From NCBI GenBank assembly GCA_000697335.1, contig JNEM01013579.1, positions 1-33,507 on the forward strand: a stretch of DNA of 33,507 nucleotides. The letters run 5' to 3'. Positions 1 to 11,024 of this stretch are shown here, in pieces. The notes beneath the pieces were generated by a model. The model was not told where the DNA came from and did not search any database. It saw nothing but the letters and a program-made list of their open reading frames with translations. Source of the stretch: Conidiobolus incongruus B7586 (lineage: Eukaryota; Entomophthoromycota; Entomophthoromycetes; Entomophthorales; Conidiobolaceae). The number at the start of each line of letters is the position of its first letter. Positions within the stretch are counted from its first letter, which is position 1. The position numbers were made by a program, and so were the translations under genes.

Positions 1-124
1 TATATTTATAAATGATTATTTAGATGATCAAAAATATTATTGATATATATATATATATATATTATATAATAATTCAATTTAAAATTATATTCCAATATAT
101 ATCAAATTTAATTATATATTAACT

Positions 125-2456
125 ATACCTAAATTTTCCAATATTTGTTATGCAAAAATAACAGGAATTGTCATTATAAAAATATTAGGAAAGCTAACTC
201 ATTTAATCTATAAAAAGTTTGAAATAAATAAAAGGACTATTAATTGATTATATTTTAAAACTATTAATAAAGGTTTTGATTTATATGAATAACAAATAAA
301 TATAGAAATAAGCATTTATTAGATTTATCAAGAAAAGAAACATCAAAGAAAATCACCCTTAGAATAAAAAAAAGATTATTGAAATCATTACTAGAAATTA
401 GCAAGGAAGAAGAAAAAATTATTAGGATATAGCAAATAAAATAAATTATTATAATATATATATTAACAAGGAATAAATAAAAAAAGTTTTAAATAAAATA
501 GGATATTTTAGATAAAAACCAATATAAAAGCCTGGTTTAACTTCTTAGATAAAAAAATAAAAACTAGAATGATATTGAAAATATATTCAAAAAAGTAAAG
601 ATTTTTGGAAAAATATATGCTAGTCTGATAAAACATCTATGATAATGAATTGTTATACTATGGGTGAATTAGTTTGGCAAAAAGTTAATGAAAAGTATCA
701 TAAATATTATATGGAATAAGAATTCAAGAAAATAATATTTGCTCTTTTTGGGGTGTCTTTAATTATTATAAAAAATCCATGTTATTTTTGGGAATATAAA
801 ATAATAAAAAAGAAAAAAAAACAAAAATAGATTATATAAATATTAATACTCAATATGAACCAAAAATAAGAAAATTATAAGAATAATCATTATATTTAAA
901 TAAAAATAATATTATAAATAATTTTAATTCTTTAGAATAGAATTAGGGTGAAACTATAGAAAAATTAATTTATAAGGCTAAAAGTGGTGGAATAGACTGG
1001 TATAGATATTATTCAAAAGTAATGGCTTTATTATTTATTTTTTTTATTAAAATTTATGAAAAAAAATAACTAAATATTATAATAATATACTATTATCCAA
1101 AACCCCATACCCATTCATTTATTAAAGAATTATTAAAAAATAATAATATTCAAGTATTTGAATGATGTCCAAACAAGCTTGATCTCAATTCTACTAAGTT
1201 TGCATAAATATTTATTAAAAAGAAAATGAAAAAATAATCAAAAAATAAAACTAAACTTTAATTTAAAATTAATTGGAAAAAAAATATAGAATAATATTTC
1301 ACAAAAAAAATTAAAAAATAGGTCTAATAAGCAAAATAATATATAAAACCTATGATCAAACTTAAAGGTGGTAATAAATATTATAAATGAAAAAAAAACC
1401 TGATGACTCTGATACTGATGGATTTAAAATAAATGATAATAATAATAATAATGAAATTAATTATCAATTATTAAATAAATTGAATCAACTATCTACAGGT
1501 ATATTTTATATTTTATATTTAATTATTAATAAATATATTTATCAAATACTTATCTAAAATAAATAAACAATGGTATTTAATTAAAGATAATAAAAAATAA
1601 AAATCAAAACAATAATTAATAAGAATATTATTTGCTTAGGAGTATATTAGAATTAAAAAATTATATAAAAAGGTTAATAATAAGGAAGATAAATTATTAA
1701 CTCAAGATTCAAATATAAGACTATACTCAATATATAATAATGAAATTAATTTAATATCAGATAATAATGATCAAATTAAATTTAAGGATTTTGAAATATA
1801 TATGGATATAGATCCTATATTATTTAATATTATAAATAGAAATCAAATACTTTTTAAATAAAATCAATATAATTATAAGAATAAATTTACAGGATAATTT
1901 AATAATATAAATAATAAATTAGGCAATATAAATGATAATATAATATCAACTAACTTTAAACCTAATATTAATATTGTTTTTTAATATTATTTAAACCAAT
2001 ACAATAATACTTTGAATGGTAGTTAAAACCATATATAAACTAGAAATATTCATAATTTATCAATACCAAATTTGAACAAAAATGAATATATAGATAAAAT
2101 ATCAAATAGTAATATAATAAATAAGAAATTTAAAACATCTACAAGTTTATCAACAAATTCATTATTTGAAACCAATGGATGGCAAATAAGCGATATAGGA
2201 ATAAATATAACCATACCAGATATTAGAGTTGAAAGTATAATCAATGATAAATATAAGTATGACTTTAAAAATTCAAAACAATCTAAAAGTCAGTTGTCAA
2301 TTATACAGAGATATACTAATTCTATTATTCAAAAAAATACTAGGAGAAAATATAAACATCAATATAAAAATCAGAATAAATATATTTTATCTAAATAATA
2401 TAATACTAGACGGTAAATTAAAGAATAATAATTTATTAAAAATAAATAAATATTTT
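125..2456 (+). pseudogene. Tc1-like (DDE_3-type) transposase, decayed, left copy
   Basis: This is a decayed copy of the transposase that reads better in the right arm. Visible stretches include the sequence before the second catalytic Asp (near 1100), the NPDLN-like block near 1180 and the GGN(E/K)Y(H/Y)K block near 1370. The start codon position reads ATA rather than ATG. The intron donor GT at 1499-1500 is kept, but the acceptor AG found in the right copy reads AA here. The position of the third catalytic acid reads Lys, as in the right copy. After the intron a long Asn/Lys-rich extension runs to the LTR; its last part (2072-2398) is still open and is nearly identical to the right copy. Stops are scattered through the rest. 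Confidence 0.75.
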
Positions 2457-2858
2457 GATTAAGAGATTAGTTCTTAATATTTATCTATATTTCTATATAA
2501 TTCATTTAATTATAAATTATATAATTAATTTATTCTTTTAAAACTAAATTAATTATATAAATGATATTAAATTATTTAATAAACTAAATTCTTCTTTTGT
2601 CTTTGAATTCTTACTATTTTTTATCTTTAATATTATTTTTAAGGTTAACATTGTATTTTATCAATATTATAATATATTTATACTATCTAATATTAATCCT
2701 AATATATTAGCATTGACTTATTTGTTTATAAAGCTTTATTAAACTTTGTTTATATTTAAATCATCCTGCCATATTATTGGTACCATATTACTAGTTATAT
2801 TACTTTTATATTAAATCTTCCTTTATATTATATTGGTTTTATTACTATTATACTTATA
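2457..2858 (+). mobile_element. Solo LTR of the window's Ty3/gypsy family (left copy)
   Basis: About 402 bp matching, on this strand, the LTRs that bound the gypsy element at 21648-27355 (which lies on the minus strand). It begins (G/T)ATTAAGAG and ends ACTTATA. Flanks are ATTTT (2452-2456) and ATTTA (2859-2863), a slightly decayed 5-bp target duplication. No internal retroelement sequence adjoins it, so it is a solo LTR left by recombination. It sits at the same point as the solo LTR in the right arm. Confidence 0.85.
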
Positions 2859-3372
2859 ATTTAATTAGATATAAATAATAATATTAATATATTTATAATA
2901 ATATTTAAAATTATTATTTATAAATAAGTTTAAAAAAAGTATAAAAAATATTAAATAAAATATAAAATGGTTTTTATGATTTTATAAATACTATTCATAT
3001 ATTGCTAAGTATATTAATTTTATTATTAATTTTTTTTTGGTTTTCAAATATAAAATTTATATATAATATAATATAAAGATTAAAAAGTATTTTTATACTT
3101 TTGATTTATTATATTATTTTAAATTTTAATATTATAATAGATTATTAAATAATATTGATATATTAAGTTTATAATAAAATATTTATTTTTTTAATAAAAA
3201 TAATTAATATTAAATTTGGATTATGATATAATGGACAAAAAATATATTATTCATATTTATAATTTAAATTGATAAATGATATATTAATATACCATTGTTT
3301 ATTATTTAAAACTTTTGGTTTCAAAATTCAAAATTTGATTGGATTTTGTTTTGAATTTTTTGAATTTTTCAA

Positions 3373-3401
3373 GTGGGGCTGAATTTACTGGGTAGACTAA
3401 G
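3373..3401 (-). repeat. Terminal inverted repeat of the left Tc1-like copy
   Basis: Reads inward from 3401 as CTTAGTCTACCCAGTAAATT and ends in GCCCCAC. It is identical to 4456-4484 in inverted orientation and matches the outer terminus at 8925-8953 with a few changes. A TA dinucleotide follows at 3402-3403, the expected Tc1/mariner target site. Confidence 0.85.
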
Positions 3402-3403
3402 TA

Positions 3404-4453
3404 TATTAATATTTTTTTGAATATCATACTCTAATTCTTTAATCTTTATATTAATATAAAAATTAAAATATTTTAATTTTCTGAGAGAACTTGTATTAAT
3501 CAATTATAATGATTATTCATCTGATCTAGATATTTTAATTAAGCAATATATTAAAATAAATATATATTTTATATAATCGATTAATTTTTTACATTAAATA
3601 GATAATAAATTAATATTTAGTTTCAAATATAGCAAATGGACTTCTTTATAATCATTTATTATGTCATAAAATTATTTTATATTATAAAACAATTTCAAAT
3701 TGAAAAATTTATGAATTTATAATAAAAAAATATAAGCCTAACTTAGCAAGTTAATTAAATGCATTATAGTTCATTTCTTATTAACCATTTTATTATTTAA
3801 TTATATGTTTTTCAATAAAGTTATATATAATTAAATCCAATATAACTGTAACGAATTATAACTTTGAAAAAAGACTTTCAAAGACTTAATTCTAATATCC
3901 AAATAAAAATATTAATTTAAAAAATTAGTAAAAAAGAGAAAAAAAAATAAGAAATGGATCAAATTTTGTGATTAAGGGTTTATAACTCTGATGGTATATA
4001 GATTTACTTAAATATAATATTTCAAAAGATATATATTTCCATATTATATTATTAATTTGGAATGTGCTGTGGCTATCTAGATAATAACCAGCCTAGCCAA
4101 CTTTATCTTATAATCTATTACCTTATAGAGATATAACCCCGGAATACCCTTCACACCACTTTAAGGTCCCATTTTTCTGAAGATTTAATACACTTCTTTT
4201 TAATACCTACGAATGACGAGTGGTTAATAATATAGCTATTCTGGGAATATATTTTCATCATTACATCCGGTTTCGAGTAAAGCCCATCAAACACAACAAA
4301 CTCTAATAAAGCACTTTAATTAAAACTACCAAACAAATTTCGAACAAATCGCTCTCTTCCCTAATAGCAGCATCCTACTAGCACTCGGCAGAACTACAAT
4401 ATCATAAAATATTTTATAATTGGTAATAAACTTAATTGTTTCAAATTTATAAA
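3404..4453. other. Spacer between two inverted Tc1-like copies
   Basis: About 1.05 kb bounded on both sides by the 3' termini of the two transposon copies and their TA dinucleotides. The first 600 bp is plain AT-rich DNA. From about 4060 to 4410 base composition becomes clearly richer in GC, ending in a dispersed repeat (4200-4412). I found no open frame of useful length, tRNA or rRNA in it. Confidence 0.7.
4200..4412 (+). repeat. Unclassified dispersed repeat, copy A
   Basis: Aligns in the same orientation with 28228-28431. The best-kept core is 4244-4400 against 28263-28421, sharing GGAATATATTTTCATCAT, then AATAAAGCAC, AAACTACCAA, then TCTTCCCTA and CTTACTAGCA-like blocks near the end. It contains GAGTGGTTAATA (from 4218) and GGTTTCGAG (from 4269), which loosely resemble tRNA A and B boxes about 50 bp apart, so a tRNA-derived SINE is possible; copy B does not keep the second box. 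An LTR fragment or a decayed gene piece are alternatives. Confidence 0.6.
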
Positions 4454-4455
4454 TA

Positions 4456-4484
4456 CTTAGTCTACCCAGTAAATTCAGCCCCAC
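4456..4484 (+). repeat. TIR, 3' terminus of the right Tc1-like copy
   Basis: Reads CTTAGTCTACCCAGTAAATT then GCCCCAC, preceded by TA at 4454-4455. It is the exact inverse of 3373-3401 and pairs with the element's other end at 8925-8953. Confidence 0.85.
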
Positions 4485-5051
4485 TTGAAAAATTCAAAAA
4501 ATTCAAAACAAAATCCAATCAAATTTTGAATTTTGAAACCAAAAGTTTTAAATAATAAACAATGGTATATTAATATATCATTTATCAATTTAAATTGTAA
4601 ATATGAATAATATATTTTTTGTCCACGATATCATAATCCAAATTTAATAATTAATTTTGTAATATTTTGCAAATCAATTTAATATTAATTATTTTTATTA
4701 AAAAAATAAATATTTCATCGCAAACTTAGTGTATCAATATTATTTAATAATCTATTGTAATATTAAAGTTTAAATGATATAATAAATCAAAAGTATAAAA
4801 ACATTTTCTAATCTTTATATTGTATGATATATAAATTTTATATTTGAAAACCAAAAAAAATTAATAATAAAATTGATACACTTAACAATTTATGAATAGC
4901 ATTTATAATATCATAAAAAACCACTTTACATTTTATTTAATACCCCTTATGCTCTTTTTGAATATAATTATAAATAATAATTTTAAATATTATTATATAT
5001 ATATATATATATATATTATATATTAATATTATTATTTATATCTAATAAAAT

Positions 5052-5452
5052 CATAAGTATAATAGTAATGAAACCAATATAGTGTAAAGGAAGATTTAAT
5101 ATAAAAGTAGTATGGCTAGTAACATGGTACCAATAACATAGTAGGATGATTTAAATGTAAACAAAGTTTAATTAAGCTTCGTAAACAAATGAGTCAACGC
5201 TGATATATCGGGATTTATATTAGGTAGTGCTAATATATTTTAATACTGATATAATATAGTCTTAACTTTAAAAATAGTATAAAAGATAAAAAGTAGTAAG
5301 AATTCAAGAGCAAAAGAAGAATTTAGTTTATTAAATAATTCAATCCATTTATACAATTGATTTAGTTTTAAAAGAATTAATTAATTATATAATTTATAAT
5401 TAAATGAATTATATAGAAATATAGATAAATATTAAGAACTAATCTCTTAATA
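5052..5452 (-). mobile_element. Solo LTR of the window's Ty3/gypsy family (right copy)
   Basis: About 401 bp. On the minus strand it starts TATTAAGAG and ends ACTTATG, matching the gypsy LTRs at 21648-22044 and 26962-27355 along its length. A perfect 5-bp target duplication AAAAT flanks it (5047-5051 and 5453-5457). It lies at the end of the transposase frame of the Tc1-like element. No internal retroelement sequence adjoins it. Confidence 0.9.
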
Positions 5453-7797
5453 AAAATATTTATTCATTTTTAATAAATCATTGATCTTCAACTTGCCATC
5501 GAGCATTATATTGTTTAGATAAAGTGCGTTTGTTCTGATTTTTATATTGATGTTTATATCTTCTCCTAGTATTTTTTTGAATAGTAGAATTAGTATATCT
5601 CTGTATAATTGACAACTGACTTTTAGATTGTTTTGAATTTTTAAAGTCATACTTATATTTATCATTGATTATACTTTCAACTCTAATATCTGGTATGGTT
5701 ATATTTATTCCTATATCGCTTATTTGCCATCCATTGGTTTCAAATAATGAATTTGTTGATAAACTTGTAGATGTTTTAAATTTCTTATTTATTATATTAC
5801 TATTTGATATTTTATCTATATATTCATTTTTGTTCAAATTTGGTATTGATAAATTATGAATATTTCTAGTTTATATATGGTTTTGACTACCATTCAAAGT
5901 ATTATTGTATTGGTTTAAATAATATTAAAAAACAATATTAACACCAGGTCTAAAGTTAGTTGTTATTACATTATCATTTAGATTACCTAATTTATCATTT
6001 ATATTATTAAACTATCCTGTAAATTAATCCTTATGATTATCTTGATTTTGTTTAGAGAATATTTGATTTCCATTTATAACATTAAATGATATAGGATCTA
6101 TATCCATACATGTTTCAAAATCCTTAAATTTAGTTTGATCATCATTATCTGATATTAAATTAATTTCATTATTATATATTAGGTATGGTTTTATATTTGA
6201 ATCTTGAATTAATAGTATATCTTCCTTATTATTAACTTTTTCACATGATTTTTTAATTCTAATATATTCCCAACCAAATAATATTCTCTTTAATTGTTGT
6301 TTTGATTGTTTATTTTTAATATCCTTTAATTGAATATCATTTTCTATTTGATCTAGATAAGTAGTTAATAAATATATTTATTAACAATTAAATATAAAAT
6401 ATAAAATATAAAATATACCTGTAGATAATTTATTCAATTCATCTAATAATTCATAATCAGTTTCAATACTATCATTGCTATCATTCATTTCAGATTCATT
6501 AATATCAGAGTCTTCTGGTTTTTTTCTTCCTTTATGATATTCATTACCACCTTCAAGTTTGATCACATGTTTCATATGTCACCTTGCTTATTGGACCCAT
6601 TTTTTAATTTTTTTTATAAAATATTATCCCATATTTTTTTCCAAGCAATTTTAAATTAAGGTTTAGTTATATTTTTTGTTAATTTTTTTATTTTCTTTTT
6701 AATATATGCCTATGCAAACTTAGCAAGATTGAGATCAGGATTGTTTAGACATTATTCAAGTATTTGAACATTGTTGTTTTTTAGTAATTCTTTAATAAAT
6801 GGATGGACATGGGGTTTTGCATTATCATGTATTATTATAGTATTTGGTTGCTTTTTTTCATAACTTTTAACAAAAGGAATAAACAATAGAGCCATTATTT
6901 TTGAATAATATCTATACCAGTCCATTCCACCACTTTTGGCCTTATAAACTAATTTTCCTGTAGCTTCACCCCAATTCCATTCTAAAGATTTAGAACTATT
7001 TGTAGTATTATTTTCATTTAAATATAGTGATTATTCCCATAATTATCTCATTTTTGGTTCATGTTGAGTATTAATTTTTACAAGATCTATTTTTGCTTTT
7101 TTTTTCTCTGCTATTGTTTCATATTCCTAAAAATAACATGGACCTTTTTTATAATAATTAAAGACACCCCAAAAAGAGCAAATACAATGTTTCTTGAATT
7201 TTCATTCCATGCAATGTTTATGATACTTTTCATTAACTTTTTACCAAACTAATTCACCTATAGTATAACAATTCATTATCATAGATGTTTTATCAGATTA
7301 GCATATATTTTTCCAAAAATCTTTACTTTTTTGAATATATTTTCAATATCATTCTAGTTTTTATTCTTTTATCTAAGGAGTTAAACCAGGCTTTTATATT
7401 GGTTTTTATCTAAAATATCCTATTTTATTTAAAACTTTTTTTATTTATTCCCTGTCAATATATATATTATAATAATTTATTTTATTTGCTATATCCTTAT
7501 AATTTTTTCTTCTTCCTTGCTAATTTCTAGTAATGATTTCAATAATCTTTTTTTTATTCTAAAGATGATTTTCTTTGATGTTTTTTTTCTTGATAAATCT
7601 AATAAATGCTTATCTGCTATATTTATTGGTTATTCATATGGATCAAAACCTCTACTAATAGCTTTAGAGTTTAATCAATTAACAGTCCTTCTATTTATTC
7701 AAAACTTTTTATAGATTAAATGAGTTGGCTTTCCTAATATTTTTGCAATGATAATTCCTGCTCTTTTTGCAAGACAAATATTTGAAAATTTAGCCAT
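5453..7797 (-). pseudogene. Tc1-like (DDE_3-type) transposase with intron and long C-terminal extension
   Basis: Starts at ATG 7797 (MAKFSN). Family blocks follow in order: SDKTS near 7293 (first catalytic Asp), GGMDWYRYYSK before IIHDNAKPH (second Asp, codon 6824-6826), NNPDLN, and KLEGGNEYHKGR near 6545, a block typical of fungal DDE_3 transposases. The third acid, expected 34 residues after the second, reads Lys (AAG at 6719-6721) instead of Glu. A 66-nt intron (6353-6418) interrupts the acidic stretch SDINESEMNDSND...LST. After it one frame runs about 300 codons, Asn/Lys-rich, to the LTR at 5452, with only a few stops, all of the kind a C-to-T change would make. Part of it (5478-5837) is fully open. 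Known relatives end soon after the GGNEY block, so this tail is unusual. Its function is unknown to me. Confidence 0.75.
6353..6418 (-). other. Intron in the Tc1-like transposase
   Basis: On the minus strand it starts GTATAT at 6418 and ends TATCTAG at 6353. An ATTAACT sequence about a dozen bases before the acceptor is a fair branch point. Removing it joins a phase-1 codon (G/AT, Asp) and keeps the frame open for about another 110 codons. In the left copy the donor is kept and the acceptor is mutated. Confidence 0.65.
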
Positions 7798-8680
7798 TGT
7801 TAATATATAATTAAATTTAATATATTGGAATATAATTTTAAATTGAATTATTATATAGTATATATATAATGATATTTTTGATCATCCAAATAATTATTTA
7901 TAAATATAAAAATATTACTTTTATTTTTAAATATTTATATATTTTTTTATGTTTATTTATTATATATTATTATATTATTTATATATTAAGTATTTATTAT
8001 TATATTTTGATATTATTTAAAATGTAATATGTTTATTTATTTATAATAATATTAAAAACTTCATATTCTAAATTAATGATATATTGTATTAGTCTGTGTT
8101 TTATAAATACTTTGTATATTTTAAATTTATTATTTGGTTTTTATATTAATTTTATTCCAAGTTATATATTGTATAATATAGAAGGTAATTCAATTAAAGT
8201 TATAACAGTTAATTATTTTCATATTTGTTAAAAATTATAAATTATTATTCACAATATAATTTGATTTATATTAATATCTTTATGAATAAATTTTATTATT
8301 TCTAATTAATATATTTGAGCATAATATTGAATACTGATTTTATAATAAATATAGCGATTAATAATAGATATCAATATAATATGATATCAGTCATTGTTTT
8401 AAATATATCAATTTTATCTCAGTTGTATCTATATATAAAATAAAAATTACTAATGAAAAAATTAATAATTTGCAAAATTATCAATAACTGAATTTTAACT
8501 AATCATCTATTACCAATTTCAAGGAGTCAGATGAATGATTGGATGATTTAATCAACCCTGAGTTTTATTATAAATATCAATTTAACTATATTTCAAATTA
8601 TTTTATTTGTAAAATTTAGAATAAAATAAAAAAAATGTTATTTCCCAAATATTCATTACTTTATTTTAATTAAAATCAAT

Positions 8681-8712
<32 letters not shown>

Positions 8713-8924
8713 TTGATTTTATACCGCATTGATTAACATAAATAATGCTATAAAAATATATATTCTTCAGGAGTCTCAAATATATAAGTAATATCAGATT
8801 TTTACAAATGCATTAAATTTTATTTGCAAAGTTAAAAATTCTTAGACAAGATTTATAAAATAACATTTGTTTATTTTATCTTTTTGTTGATTTACATTTC
8901 CTTTTTTGTATTTGCATTGTGAAA

Positions 8925-8953
8925 CTGGGGCAAAACTTTCTGGGTAGACAAAG
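8925..8953 (-). repeat. TIR, 5' terminus of the right Tc1-like copy
   Basis: Plus strand reads CTGGGGCAAAACTTTCTGGG then TAGACAAAG, followed by TA at 8954-8955. Inward on the minus strand it is CTTTGTCTACCCAGAAAGTT, matching the opposite end at 4456 apart from a few substitutions. This outer copy looks the least mutated of the three termini. Confidence 0.85.
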
Positions 8954-8955
8954 TA

Positions 8956-10949
8956 TATAAGACTTTAAAATAGGTATTAATTCGATTTATAGTTATTTTA
9001 ATAGATTTTTATTTTATTAATTAAAAATTCAAGCGAAATTAGATATATTAATAAATATAAAATGGTTTATAATGTGATTAATATCAATAAATTATATTAT
9101 TATAATTATTATAATATTAATTACATATATTAATCAGATTTATTTCATATTTTCTTATTTAGTTTTTAATATTATTATTTTAGAATAAAGTTTGATACAA
9201 TTATAAACTAAAAATAGACTATATTGTTTTAATTTGATATATTTTGTATTCAAAATCAAATCATTAATATTTTAATATATTATATTAAAATATTTAATAT
9301 TTTGTTTTAAAATTATTTGTAATTTTAAAAAATTAACTAATTAGCTCATATTATATAAAATAGATTTGCTATTTTTTAATATCAAACAAATTATCCAGCT
9401 TTCTAATTTATTATTAATTTTATATAATAATATTTTCAATTCAATACTGGTTTGTACATGAAGTATATACGATATATTCAAACGAATATTACTTTTATAT
9501 ATTTATATTTTTGTTTCATATTGTTTTCCTTTTATAGAATTTGAAAAAATTTAGTGAGCCATTAATAGGTTTCATTTAGAATAATAAGTATAGCATTCTT
9601 TAAAATAAGATAATTTTAATAATTTTAGAGTCTGATAATATAATATTCGGTTGTATCTGAAATTTTTTTTTTTGGAAAAATTCTTTTTATATAAAAATTG
9701 TTTAAAATTATATACTCAATATTTTGTTTAAAAATATTAATTAAATGCTACTAGGTGGTTATTTAATTGATTCAATAGAATACTAAATCATACATTAATT
9801 GACTTGAATATTCTAGTATATTTTTCAATTTTTAATCTCTAATTTAAATTTATCACAAGTTTTATTAATATTAATTTTAAAACTTGATCAAATAATTTAT
9901 GGGTAATATCCGAAACAATGCACAGTCTTGCAACCTTGATATTTCAAAAATTGGGACTTTATTTATTACTAAGAAATAACCGCGTCATTACAATTCCTCT
10001 TGGCAATGAAATTATAAGCAAACCATAAAAAATCGTAGTTTACTAGTTAAATTGTCCAATTCCATAATATTAGAAAATGGCTAAACAATTTTATTTTGAA
10101 TATTTTTCAACAAATACTAATAATATTATTAAATATATATTTCAAAGCTCTGATTTTAATATTATAATTTAGTAATTGTAAAAGACAATATTTGGTAACT
10201 ATGTGTTAATAATATATTTATCAAAGTTTTGAAAATCATTTTAATATAAAAAATTAATGTTTTTAAAATTTAATTCTTTTGACACAAGATAATGATATAT
10301 ATTAAATTTAATATTACTTATTCATAATCGTAAATAAATTAGTTTTAAAATGAAGATGTATTAGTTTTAATAGATAAATGTTATTAAATTTTTATTCCTC
10401 CTATTAAATAATGAGAAATTTTACAACCGAATAATATGTTATTAAAAAAGTTTGAAAAAATATTTTGTCATAATTTTTTATTAAATCAATAAAGCAAGTT
10501 GTGTTTCAATCTTTGCTTACATTTGGGAAAACTAATAAAAATAATACTTATAATTTTGAACCTTTAAATATTATTATAACATTTAATGATATTAGATATT
10601 GTAATACCAAGTTTTAAAATATAAGTTACTTACGATCATATTACATAATATAAACACTTTATTCTATTTTTAAATCCTCAATACTATATTTATGCAAAAT
10701 TATTATGTTGAGTCCAAATAATGCAAATTTAGATAATTTTGATTAGTAATGCTGATTTCATGTACATAGGTAATTCTTTGATCCGGAATATTCAATCCCC
10801 ATTTGTCAAAGTGAAAATTACTATTTATAGAAAATAATCTACTTTGATTGGTTTAAATTGTAAATTTGAAAATGGGAATATTATGTAAAATAGAATTTAC
10901 AAAGAAAATATCTCTAAATATTACATCATTCAAGGTCTATCAGGTATAG
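8956..10949. other. AT-rich intergenic stretch without recognised gene
   Basis: Mostly A/T runs with stops in all frames. The only patch that stands out is about 9900-10070, which is richer in GC and of higher complexity (for example ATGCACAGTCTTGCAACC and ACCGCGTCATTAC) but has no open frame or known RNA motif that I can recognise. The last 250 bp is presumably the promoter region of the gene at 11025. Confidence 0.6.
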
Positions 10950-10958
10950 TATATAAAG
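10950..10958 (+). promoter_or_regulatory. TATA box of the secreted-protein gene
   Basis: TATATAAAG about 70 bp before the ATG at 11025, in a less AT-dominated neighbourhood (GGTCTATCAGGTATAG precedes it). The spacing would give a short 5' leader. Confidence 0.55.
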
Positions 10959-11024
10959 ATCACTAATCTTATCAACAATTAAACATTAATTTATTATTTA
11001 TTGTAATTCTTTCTATTGTAAGCA

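Larger units (their letters stand above)
1..3401 (+). mobile_element. Tc1-like DNA transposon, left copy, cut by the window edge
   Basis: The stretch is the reverse complement of the right copy (4456-8953): base 1 onward matches the complement of DNA near 7905 downward, and the match continues to a terminal inverted repeat ending at 3401 with a TA at 3402-3403. The transposase side starts near 125 and reads on the plus strand. The other terminus, about 1 kb further left by comparison with the right copy, lies outside the window. A solo gypsy LTR sits inside at 2457-2858. The copy is more AT-mutated than the right one and its frame has many stops, so it is dead. Confidence 0.85.
4456..8953 (-). 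mobile_element. Tc1-like DNA transposon, right copy, complete but inactive
   Basis: A 4.5-kb element read on the minus strand. Both ends show matching inverted repeats (CTTWGTCTACCCAG inward), each flanked by TA (4454-4455 and 8954-8955). Order on the minus strand: 5' terminus, about 1.1-kb leader, transposase from 7797, a solo gypsy LTR (5052-5452), then about 0.6 kb AT-rich tail to the 3' terminus. Without the LTR insertion the element is about 4.1 kb, long for Tc1/mariner (usually 1.3-2 kb), because of the long leader, tail and extended transposase. Stops and loss of the third catalytic acid make it non-autonomous. Confidence 0.85.

Noticed and set aside
2050-2244. Open frame of 64 codons antisense to the transposase extension, with an identical partner at 5665-5859
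   Set aside because: It is the complement of the conserved extension; its conservation follows from that of the sense strand, and no start context or signal supports it.
4210-4290. Possible tRNA gene (GAGTGGTTAA and GGTTTCGAG)
   Set aside because: No acceptor or anticodon stem can be drawn and the spacing in the T-arm is wrong; kept only as a hint for a tRNA-derived repeat.
7061-7714. Short open frames on the plus strand in the right arm
   Set aside because: They lie antisense to the transposase, which has recognisable blocks in the other direction; low-complexity Phe/Leu content is typical of antisense AT-rich DNA.
8682-8706. Long (TA)n run, with others near 45-61, 4997-5016, 14103-14120 and 16163-16185
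   Set aside because: Simple microsatellites expected in DNA of this composition; no pattern beyond that.
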